From the NCBI GenBank assembly GCA_903904805.1, contig CAIVDX010000138.1:1-5672 (forward strand): a stretch of DNA of 5,672 nucleotides. The letters run 5' to 3'. Below the pieces are notes generated by a model. It saw only the letters and a program-made list of their open reading frames with translations. It did not search any database and was not told the DNA's origin. Position numbers and translations under genes: made by a program. This DNA is from an uncultured Rhodospirillales bacterium (lineage in GTDB: Bacteria > Pseudomonadota > Alphaproteobacteria > Acetobacterales > Acetobacteraceae). Position 1 is the stretch's first letter, and every line of letters begins with the position of its first letter. This document shows positions 1 through 5,164 of the stretch, one piece after another.

Positions 1-781
1 CCGCGCCCGGCCCATCCAGCTTGCCGTCGCGTGAGGCATCCACGAAGTCGCGCACCGCACGCAGATAGGCGCCGATGAAGCGGCGACCCATCTCCGGCCG
101 TTCGGCGGCCATTTTCTCGCCGAAGAAGATCACGCCGATGATGTTGCCCGGATAGAAATCCTCGGTGTTGATCCAGCGCACGCCACTGCCCTGGTTCACC
201 GCCTCGCTGCCGAACGGCTCGATCAGGGTGGAGAAATCGATGGCGCCGTTCCGCATCGCCACCACCTGCTGCGGAAAGGCGAGATACACCTTCTCCGCGT
301 CCTCATAAGTGTGCCCGCCGGCGATCATCGCCTGATTGAGCACCGACAGTGATGTCACCCCAGGCGCCGCGGCGGCGAATTTCAGCCCCTTGAGGTCGGC
401 CAGCGTCTTCACCCGGCCGGAATCGACCAGCTCCTTGCGCACCACCAGCGTCTGATACAGGAACCCTGGCGCCGTGCGCCCGCGATCAGCGACGATGCGG
501 ATCCCCACGCCACGCTCGATGGCGTTGTAGAGCCCCGCCGAGATGGCACCGGAGCCCACATCGATCTGTCCCGCGCCCAACGGGGCGATCATCCGTCCGC
601 CGGAATCGAAATCGACGAATTCCACCTCCACCCCGGCCTCGCGGAAATAGCCGCGATCCTGGGCGATATAGAGCGTGGCGTCGTTCAGCGTGTTGGCGAC
701 GCCAACCTTCACCGGGGCCTCCGCCGCCCCGGCCGTCCCGGCCAGCAGCGCCAGAGCGAGTGCGGCGGCAAGGCGCATCAT
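1..781 (-). CDS. ABC transporter substrate-binding protein, NMT1/SsuA-like (3' end missing, runs off the left edge)
   Basis: Probable periplasmic binding component of an ABC importer for a small organic compound, in the NMT1/THI5/SsuA/TauA-like class. About 260 N-terminal codons are present and the C-terminus lies outside the window. Residues 1-20 form a Sec signal peptide (MMRLAAALALALLAG, then small residues) with likely cleavage near AGA-AEA. The mature start VKVGVANTLNDATLYIAQDRGYF, followed by GVEVEF, is the usual first lobe of this family: a beta strand, then the 'lyiAqdrGyF' helix. Further family-like stretches are GAGQIDVGSGA, LADLKGLKFA and an IDFSTLIEPF segment. There is no lipobox Cys, so it should be soluble. 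Two in-frame ATGs lie side by side at 781 and 778; the first gives a classic ATGA overlap with the stop of the upstream lipoprotein gene and was chosen for that. No permease or ATPase gene is visible, though they could lie beyond the left edge. The ligand cannot be told from sequence: sulfonate, pyrimidine-like and nitrate-like relatives all look alike here. Confidence 0.85.
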   Translation of the reverse strand, partial: MMRLAAALALALLAGTAGAAEAPVKVGVANTLNDATLYIAQDRGYFREAGVEVEFVDFDSGGRMIAPLGAGQIDVGSGAISAGLYNAIERGVGIRIVADRGRTAPGFLYQTLVVRKELVDSGRVKTLADLKGLKFAAAAPGVTSLSVLNQAMIAGGHTYEDAEKVYLAFPQQVVAMRNGAIDFSTLIEPFGSEAVNQGSGVRWINTEDFYPGNIIGVIFFGEKMAAERPEMGRRFIGAYLRAVRDFVDASRDGKLDGPGA

Positions 782-993
782 TGGCTCGATGTCCAGCTTT
801 TCGGCTGATTGATCAGGTCAGCCGGGGTGATGACCATGCCGCGCGCGGTGTCAGGGATCGAGGCGCGGGTGCCGTAGCTGTAATAGTCGTCCATATAGTT
901 GCCGCTCGCGCCCTGGATGTTGGCGGGCTTGAACGGCGGCGCCGCATTGCAGGCCGACAGCGCGAGCGCGCCCAGCAGAAGCATCCAGCGCAT
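778..993 (-). CDS. Small secreted lipoprotein, function unknown (71 aa)
   Basis: A short protein with a textbook lipoprotein signal: Met-Arg, a hydrophobic run (MLLLGALAL), then the lipobox L-S-A-C with the lipidated Cys at residue 15. Residue +2 is Asn rather than Asp, so under the enterobacterial Lol rule it would go to the outer membrane. The mature part is only about 57 residues. It is polar and rich in Tyr, Asp and Pro (for example YMDDYYSYGTR near residues 34-43), with no transmembrane segment and no domain I recognise. It begins 1 nt after the enzyme I stop and has a strong GGGAGG Shine-Dalgarno at 1000-1005, inside the last codons of enzyme I. Its stop overlaps the start of the solute-binding gene. 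That arrangement, the lipobox and the good ribosome site make it a real gene despite its size. A role as an accessory to the adjacent solute-binding protein is inference from position only. Confidence 0.8.
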   Translation of the reverse strand: MRWMLLLGALALSACNAAPPFKPANIQGASGNYMDDYYSYGTRASIPDTARGMVITPADLINQPKSWTSSQ

Positions 994-994
994 C

Positions 995-2812
995 TTATTC
1001 CTCCCGTTCGAAATCCTCGAACTCGCGCGCGATATGCGCGGGGTCCGCCAACTCCATTACCCTGCGGGCGAAGCGAATGCACTCATCCATGCTCAGCGCC
1101 CGGATCGCCTGCTTCACGCGCGGGATCGAGGCGGCGTTCATCGACAGGCTGCGAATCCCCAGGCCCAGCAGCAGCTTGGTCCAGCGCGGATTGGAGGCCA
1201 TCTCGCCGCACACCGACACCGGCTTGCGCACCCGCAGCGCCGCCTCGGTGGCGAACTGGATCAGCCGCAGCACCGCCGGATGCAGCGGGTCATAAAGCTG
1301 GGTGAGGTCGGTCTCGCCGCGGTCGATCGCCAGCGTGTACATCGATAGATCATTGGTGCCGATGGCGAAGAAATCGCTTTCCAGCGCCATCGCGTCGGCG
1401 CTCAGCGCCGCCGCCGGTGTCTCGATCATGATGCCCAATGGCGGGATGATCGCCGGCAGCGTCTCGCCACGACGTCGAAGCCGGCGGATCACCCGCTCAT
1501 ACACCTCACGCGCCTCGCGCACCTCGGAGAGCGCGGTCACCATCGGCAGCAGCACCCGTGTCGGCCCGGCATTGGCGGCGCGCAGAATGGCCGCCAGCTG
1601 GGTCTCGAACAGCTCCGGCTGGCGCAGCAGCAGCCGAATGCCGCGCAGCCCCAGGGCCGGGTTGTCGCCGGCCACGGCGGGCACCAGGCCCTCCTGCTCC
1701 AGCGCCTCGATCTCCTTTTCGCCACCCCAATCGAGCACCCGGATGGTGACCGGATCGCCATCCATCGCCGCGATGACCGAACGATACAGCTCGGCCTGGG
1801 TGTCCTCGTCGGGCAGATCGTCGCGGTTCATGAAAATGAACTCGCTGCGCAGCAGCCCGATGCCGGCCGCCCCCGAGCGCGCCACCAGCTTCAGCTCGAC
1901 CGGCAGCTCCAGATTGGCCTGCAGCTCGATCGGCACATGATCGGTGGTGACCGCCGGCAGCCCGCGCAGGCGGGAGAGTTTTTTCAGTTCGCCCGCATGT
2001 TCGGCGATCCGCCGCCGCGCCTGGGTGATGGTGGCCGGCGTGGGATCGAGGATCACCACCCCGTCGCTGCCATCCACGATCGCCAGCGCCCCGGGCCGCA
2101 CGCTGCCGGTCAGCCCCGCCGCCCCCAGCACCGCCGGCACCCCCAGCGCACGCAGCATGACCGCCGTATGGCCGTCCGCCCCACCCTCCTCGGTTGCCAC
2201 CCCCACCAGTTTCGCTGGGTCGAGCAGTGCCGCATCCGACGGCCGCAGCCACTCGGCCAGCAGCACCGAGCCCTCCGGCGCGCCGGCGAAGCTGCGGAAC
2301 GGCGTGTGGGTCAGATTGCGCACGATGCGCCGTGCCACCTCGCGCACCTCCTCGGCATGGCGCGCCGCGGCTTGGTCGGTGCCGGCGAGGAACGCGGCCG
2401 CGAGCGCCTCCGCCTCGTCGGAAATCGCCGCCTCGGCATTCTGCCGCGCCTCGACACGCTTATGCGCCCCGCGCAGCAGCCGCCCCGGCGCGAGCATGCG
2501 CTGATAGGCCTCCATCAGCGGATCAAGCTCGGTGGAAATATCATCCGGCAGCGCGGCCAGCCGCTCCCGCAATTTGCCCAGCTGCTTGCGCGAGGCCCGC
2601 ACCGCCACGTCGAGCCGCGCGACCTCCGCCTCCACCGCCTCGGCGGCCACGGTCAGGCGCGGCACCTCGGGCCTGGCTTCGGAGGTGGCGAACAGCGGGC
2701 CAATGCCGATGCCTGGCGCGACGGGAATGCCCACCAGCCGCCGCTCGGCGCGCTTCGGCGCGGCAGCGGCGCGCGAGCGCACCGCAACGCGCGGCTTCTC
2801 AGTCGGTTTCAT
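995..2812 (-). CDS. ptsI: Phosphoenolpyruvate-protein phosphotransferase, PTS enzyme I
   Basis: Cytoplasmic enzyme that autophosphorylates from PEP on a histidine and passes the phosphate to HPr, the first step of the PTS. It is 605 aa from the chosen ATG, against about 575 for classical enzyme I. Domain order is standard: an N-terminal phosphohistidine region starting at LVGIPVAPGI (residues 26-35), a helical HPr-binding region (about 55-170), the active-site histidine His215 in EEGGADGHTAVMLRALG, then the PEP-binding barrel. Barrel motifs are GLLRSEFIFMNR (319-330), TIRVLDWGGEKE (357-367), NPALGLRGIRL, ETPAAA (464-469), IGTNDLSMYTLAIDRG (484-499) and catalytic Cys535 in VCGEMA. No GAF domain precedes it, so it is enzyme I and not the nitrogen-type PtsP. 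The residues before LVGIP are a basic tail. The ATG at 2812 overlaps the HPr gene by 14 nt and has GAGG 9 nt upstream; a reading-frame extension to 2863 would need 65 nt of overlap and is less likely. All key residues are intact. Confidence 0.95.
   Translation of the reverse strand: MKPTEKPRVAVRSRAAAAPKRAERRLVGIPVAPGIGIGPLFATSEARPEVPRLTVAAEAVEAEVARLDVAVRASRKQLGKLRERLAALPDDISTELDPLMEAYQRMLAPGRLLRGAHKRVEARQNAEAAISDEAEALAAAFLAGTDQAAARHAEEVREVARRIVRNLTHTPFRSFAGAPEGSVLLAEWLRPSDAALLDPAKLVGVATEEGGADGHTAVMLRALGVPAVLGAAGLTGSVRPGALAIVDGSDGVVILDPTPATITQARRRIAEHAGELKKLSRLRGLPAVTTDHVPIELQANLELPVELKLVARSGAAGIGLLRSEFIFMNRDDLPDEDTQAELYRSVIAAMDGDPVTIRVLDWGGEKEIEALEQEGLVPAVAGDNPALGLRGIRLLLRQPELFETQLAAILRAANAGPTRVLLPMVTALSEVREAREVYERVIRRLRRRGETLPAIIPPLGIMIETPAAALSADAMALESDFFAIGTNDLSMYTLAIDRGETDLTQLYDPLHPAVLRLIQFATEAALRVRKPVSVCGEMASNPRWTKLLLGLGIRSLSMNAASIPRVKQAIRALSMDECIRFARRVMELADPAHIAREFEDFEREE
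1000..1005 (-). promoter_or_regulatory. Shine-Dalgarno of the lipoprotein gene, inside the enzyme I coding end
   Basis: GGGAGG on the minus strand lies 6 nt before the ATG at 993. It is formed by the last codons of enzyme I, so translation of the two genes is closely linked. It supports the chosen start and the reality of the small gene. Confidence 0.75.
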
Positions 2813-3107
2813 CGAACCCGGCCTCGACCAGGCTGGACAGCATCTCCAGCGCCTCGGAGGCATCCCACCCCTCGGCGCGCAGCTCGATCGCCGAGCCCTT
2901 GCCCGCGCCCAGCATCATCAGCCCCATGATCGATCGGGCGGACACGCTCTGGCCGTCCTTCAGCACGTCCACATTGGCGCAGAAGCGCTCGGCGGCGGAC
3001 ACGAAGCGGGCGGCGGCGCGCGCATGTAGCCCGCGCCGGTTGGTGATGGTGACGACGCGCGACAGCACCGACCCGCCATCAGGCATGCCCGGCATCTCGT
3101 CGCTCAT
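2799..3107 (-). CDS. ptsH: HPr phosphocarrier protein
   Basis: Small cytoplasmic phosphocarrier (102 aa) that accepts phosphate from enzyme I on a histidine and donates it to EIIA; HPr kinase can also phosphorylate a serine. The catalytic histidine is His28 in RRGLHARAAARF, and the regulatory serine is Ser59 in SARSIMGLMMLGAGKGS. Their spacing of 31 residues equals that of His15 and Ser46 in classical HPr. The usual HARPAA reads HARAAA here. The N-terminus carries about 13 extra residues (Met, Asp, Pro and Gly rich) compared with an 85-90 aa HPr, so starts at Met5 or Met8 are possible. No in-frame start codon lies upstream before an in-frame stop at 3147-3149. The ATG at 3107 has no good Shine-Dalgarno of its own and overlaps the stop of a mini-ORF described separately. 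The presence of both His and Ser sites agrees with the HPr kinase gene in the same operon. Confidence 0.95.
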   Translation of the reverse strand: MSDEMPGMPDGGSVLSRVVTITNRRGLHARAAARFVSAAERFCANVDVLKDGQSVSARSIMGLMMLGAGKGSAIELRAEGWDASEALEMLSSLVEAGFDETD

Positions 3108-3124
3108 GATGGTGACACTGTCAT
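3104..3124 (-). other. Candidate leader mini-ORF (MTVSPS) overlapping the HPr start
   Basis: A six-codon reading frame starts at the ATG at 3124 and stops with a TGA at 3104-3106, which forms an ATGA overlap with the HPr ATG at 3107. Upstream, GAGGAG at 3131-3136 sits 6 nt before its start, an ideal ribosome site, whereas HPr itself has none at normal distance. The frame differs from HPr, so this is not an N-terminal extension. The geometry is that of translational coupling, but the ORF is so short that chance cannot be excluded. Confidence 0.4.
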
Positions 3125-3127
3125 TGG

Positions 3128-3140
3128 CGGCTCCTCGCCG
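3128..3140 (-). promoter_or_regulatory. Small GC hairpin carrying GAGGAG in its loop, upstream of HPr
   Basis: On the minus strand CGGC (3137-3140) can pair with GCCG (3128-3131), leaving the loop GAGGA (3132-3136). The Shine-Dalgarno is therefore displayed in, or partly held by, a 4-bp stem. This is seen directly; the stem is short and any regulatory effect is inference. Confidence 0.3.
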
Positions 3141-3195
3141 GCAGTCTCACCCGACAACTGGAGCCGAAACAAGGCAGACGCCTGGCGAAACCGGC

Positions 3196-3600
3196 TCAGC
3201 GGCAGCCCTGCAGCACCTGGCTGGCGGCGGCGATGTATTTGCGCCCGGCCTCCTGCGCGCATTCCACGCACTCGCCCAGCGTTTTCGACGACCGCACCTT
3301 CGCCAGCTTCACCAGCATCGGCAGGTTCATCCCGGCGATCACCTCCACCCCCGGCCCGTTCATCATCGAGATGGCAAGGTTCGAGGGCGTGCCGCCGAAC
3401 ATGTCGGTCAGCAGGATCACCCCATCGCCGGCATCCACGTCGGCCATGCTGGCCTCGATGTCGGCGCGCCGCTCCTCCATGTCGTCATCGGCGCCGATGC
3501 AGACGGCGGCGACGTTGCGCTGGGGGCCGACGACATGTTCCATCGCCGCACGCATTTCCTCGGCCAGACGACCGTGGGTGACAAGCACGAGACCGATCAT
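3196..3600 (-). CDS. PTS EIIA component, mannose (EIIA-Man) family
   Basis: A 134-aa cytoplasmic protein that receives phosphate from HPr. It is a stand-alone EIIA(Man)-type domain beginning MIGLVLVTHGRLAEEM: His9 in the V-T-H-G motif matches the phosphorylated histidine of the mannose EIIA family, and LTDMFGGTPSN (64-74), with Asp66, is the second signature loop at the active site. The domain runs to near the C-terminus (MLVKLAKVRSSKTLGE... ending QGCR). There is no EIIB domain, and no EIIB, EIIC or EIID gene is present, so it probably acts as a regulatory phosphate acceptor rather than in sugar import; in alphaproteobacteria such EIIA proteins have been linked to control of other pathways. 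The start ATG forms an ATGA overlap with the rapZ stop and has no clear Shine-Dalgarno, so it likely depends on coupled translation. Four cysteines (34, 111, 114, 133) are present, with no recognised metal motif. Confidence 0.93.
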   Translation of the reverse strand: MIGLVLVTHGRLAEEMRAAMEHVVGPQRNVAAVCIGADDDMEERRADIEASMADVDAGDGVILLTDMFGGTPSNLAISMMNGPGVEVIAGMNLPMLVKLAKVRSSKTLGECVECAQEAGRKYIAAASQVLQGCR

Positions 3601-4574
3601 GATGTGGGGGATTCCGTAGGGCTGGGCGTTGGGGTTGCGGAGGAGTCGTTCGCGGGTGCGCCAGGGCCAGGCTGCGCGGCCTCATGTGGAATGACATTCA
3701 GGCGGGCCAGCTCGGTATGAGCCACCGCCGTTCGCCAGCCTTTGTCGCGCAAATGCGCCCCCAGTGTTTCCGCGGTGTACACCGAGCGATGACGCCCGCC
3801 AGTACAACCGATCGCGATGGTCGCGTATTTCTTGCCCTCAGTCACGAAGCGGGGCAAGAGCAGGTCGGCCAGATCGAAGATCAGGTCCCGGAACCGCGTG
3901 AAATCCGGGTCTTCGCCAATATAGGCACCCACCGGTTCATCCAGCCCCGTCATCGGACGCAGGGCAGGGTCGTAATGCGGGTTGCGCAGAAAGCGCGCAT
4001 CCAGCACCAGGTCGGCTTCCTGAGGCAATCCAGAGGGATAGGCGAAGGAGAGCACCGTCACCGTCAGGGCTGCCTGCCCGGATCTGCCGGCCTCGCCGCC
4101 GAAATGCTGCTCGATCATCCGCCGCAGGGCGGGCAGCGGCAGCGCGGAGGTGTCGATGCGCAGATCGGCGCCGGAGCGCAGATTGGCGGTGATGCGCTGC
4201 TCCAGCTCGATGCCCTCGCTCACCCGCCCGATCGGCGCCAGCGGATGGCGGCGGCGGCTTTCGGTGTAGCGGCGCAGCAGTGCCGACTGGTCCGCCCAGG
4301 CATAGACAAGCTCGGGCCGCAGCGAGGGATTGGCGCGCAGCCGCTCCAGCGCGCCCAGCACCGCGGCGTCATCGAACCCGCGCGTGCGCGCATCGATGCC
4401 CACGGCGATGTTGCCCGCCCCGCGCGCCACCATTTCCTCCAGCAACGACAGCGGCGGATTGTCCACCGTCTCGTAGCCGAGGTCCTCCAGAATGCGCAGG
4501 ATGGATTGCTTGCCCGCGCCCGAGAGGCCGGTGACGACGACCAGGCGCTGAATCGGATCTGTCTCGGTGCTCAA
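3597..4574 (-). CDS. rapZ: RapZ-family nucleotide-binding protein (YvcJ/YhbJ, P-loop)
   Basis: Cytoplasmic P-loop protein of the RapZ family. In E. coli RapZ is an RNA-binding adaptor that steers degradation of the small RNA GlmZ and so controls glucosamine-6-phosphate synthase; whether the alphaproteobacterial member does this is unknown. From the chosen start it has 325 residues against about 285 in E. coli. The Walker A motif GLSGAGKQS is at residues 16-24, followed by LEDLGYETVDNPP, the Walker B-like VGIDARTR near 58-65, then the C-terminal domain: LSFAYPSGLPQEADLVLDAR, RNPHYDPALRPMTGLD and the signature GCTGGRHRSV (256-265). The last 25 or so residues are a Pro/Ser/Thr/Ala tail beyond the family core. 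There is no ATG before the P-loop. TTG at 4574 has GGAG 7 nt upstream and leaves 31 nt after hprK; a GTG at 4646 would add 24 residues and overlap hprK by 41 nt, and is less convincing. Its 3' end overlaps the EIIA gene by 4 nt. Confidence 0.9.
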   Translation of the reverse strand: MSTETDPIQRLVVVTGLSGAGKQSILRILEDLGYETVDNPPLSLLEEMVARGAGNIAVGIDARTRGFDDAAVLGALERLRANPSLRPELVYAWADQSALLRRYTESRRRHPLAPIGRVSEGIELEQRITANLRSGADLRIDTSALPLPALRRMIEQHFGGEAGRSGQAALTVTVLSFAYPSGLPQEADLVLDARFLRNPHYDPALRPMTGLDEPVGAYIGEDPDFTRFRDLIFDLADLLLPRFVTEGKKYATIAIGCTGGRHRSVYTAETLGAHLRDKGWRTAVAHTELARLNVIPHEAAQPGPGAPANDSSATPTPSPTESPTS

Positions 4575-4581
4575 GGCGTCG

Positions 4582-4585
4582 CTCC
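4582..4585 (-). promoter_or_regulatory. Shine-Dalgarno deciding the TTG start of rapZ
   Basis: GGAG on the minus strand lies 7 nt before TTG at 4574, in the gap after the hprK stop. No ATG is available between hprK and the P-loop codons, so this site is the main reason for preferring the TTG start over the GTG at 4646. Confidence 0.6.
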
Positions 4586-4605
4586 GATCAGGGGTCCGAG
4601 GCTGG

Positions 4606-5049
4606 TCATGCCAGCGTGGTCTGCGCCAACGGGCCGGCAAAGGCACGTGCGCGTCCGGCGAGGCAGTCCAGCGCCAACGCCACGCGGCGCGGCGCCGAGG
4701 CCAGGGCCGGATCGATGGTCACCAACGGCAGACCGGTCGGCTGGTGAATGCGCGGCTCCGGCAGCCGCTCGCCCTGACCCAGCTCAACCGCCAGCGCCAG
4801 GCGCGCGCGCGGCAGATGCGGCCGGCGGATGATGCCCAAGCCGCGCACCTCCAGCAGGCCGGCCAGATTGGCCGCCGGGCTGGCCCAGCCATTGGCGATC
4901 ATCACGATGTCGTCAGCCACCAGGGAAAATCCGATGTCCATCAGGCGGAGCACGAGGTCTGACTTTCCCGCGCCCGGAGGCCCCAGCAGCAGGACCCCTT
5001 CGGCGTGGTCGACAGGGCCCAGGGCCGCGCAGCTTGCGTGTATCTGCAT
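4606..5049 (-). CDS. hprK: HPr kinase/phosphorylase, short single-domain alphaproteobacterial form
   Basis: Cytoplasmic enzyme predicted to phosphorylate HPr on its regulatory serine (Ser59 in the neighbouring HPr). It is 147 aa, about half the 310 aa of Firmicute HprK, and corresponds to the C-terminal catalytic domain only; the N-terminal domain is absent, as is usual in alphaproteobacteria. Visible motifs are MQIHASC with His4 (equivalent to the conserved HATCV histidine), Walker A GPPGAGKS at residues 23-30, VADD with Asp46-Asp47 (the catalytic aspartate region), the HprK signature LLEVRGLGI at 65-73, and GERLPEP near 93-99. The ATG at 5049 places these motifs where expected. The open frame continues about 140 codons upstream, but that part is antisense to dapB with no family resemblance and is not coding. 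No strong Shine-Dalgarno precedes the ATG. It is the first gene of the leftward operon. Whether it retains the reverse phosphorylase activity cannot be told. Confidence 0.92.
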   Translation of the reverse strand: MQIHASCAALGPVDHAEGVLLLGPPGAGKSDLVLRLMDIGFSLVADDIVMIANGWASPAANLAGLLEVRGLGIIRRPHLPRARLALAVELGQGERLPEPRIHQPTGLPLVTIDPALASAPRRVALALDCLAGRARAFAGPLAQTTLA

Positions 5050-5099
5050 CGGGCCGGCAATCTGGTGCGTCGGATGGCAAAAGAGAAGCACCAACCCCG

Positions 5100-5123
5100 G
5101 CACCCCCCGCCGGTGCGGGCGGG
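5100..5123. repeat. Overlapping inverted repeats (candidate operator or hairpin)
   Basis: Two alternative pairings overlap: CCCGCC (5106-5111) with GGCGGG (5118-5123), a 6-bp stem with a 6-nt loop, and GCACC (5100-5104) with GGTGC (5112-5116), a 5-bp stem with a 7-nt loop. They lie between the divergent genes. They could be an operator, mutually exclusive RNA hairpins, or simply a by-product of a very GC-rich stretch. Confidence 0.3.
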
Positions 5124-5150
5124 TCTGCCATGTGTCGGCTGCATGAGGTT

Positions 5151-5156
5151 GAGGAG
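5151..5156 (+). promoter_or_regulatory. dapB: Shine-Dalgarno of dapB
   Basis: GAGGAG lies 8 nt before the ATG at 5165. An in-frame TGA at 5150-5152 and the lack of any other start codon fix this as the dapB start. Confidence 0.8.
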
Positions 5157-5164
5157 TAGTACGC

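Larger units (their letters stand above)
5050..5164. promoter_or_regulatory. Divergent intergenic region between hprK and dapB
   Basis: This 115-nt region separates the two divergent start codons and should hold promoters for the leftward PTS operon and for dapB. I could not pick out a convincing -35/-10 pair on either strand, which is common in GC-rich alphaproteobacteria. It contains overlapping inverted repeats at 5100-5123, listed separately, and the dapB ribosome site. Confidence 0.5.

Noticed and set aside
1506..2252. Minus-strand 248-codon frame within enzyme I
   Set aside because: Same-strand frame-shifted shadow of enzyme I, Gly/Ala/Arg-rich; the enzyme I frame is intact throughout, so it is not a frameshift relic.
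1937..2929. Plus-strand open frame of 330 codons opposite enzyme I
   Set aside because: Arg/His/Pro-rich shadow of enzyme I; no ribosome site or recognisable domain.
3108..3195. Internal sigma-70 promoter in the EIIA-HPr gap
   Set aside because: The best pairing (TTGTTT, then TGAGAC after 17 nt on the minus strand) matches only about half of each consensus hexamer, too weak to list.
3108..3195. Rho-independent terminator between EIIA and HPr
   Set aside because: Only a 4-bp GC hairpin is present and no T-run follows on the minus strand.
2194..3720. Plus-strand open frame of 508 codons opposite enzyme I, HPr and EIIA
   Set aside because: Its product is low-complexity Pro/Ala/Arg with no domain, and it lies antisense to three genes with intact family motifs; long shadow frames are expected at this GC content.
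3684..4832. Plus-strand open frame of 382 codons opposite rapZ and hprK
   Set aside because: Gln/Arg/His-rich shadow translation without motifs, covering well-supported minus-strand genes.
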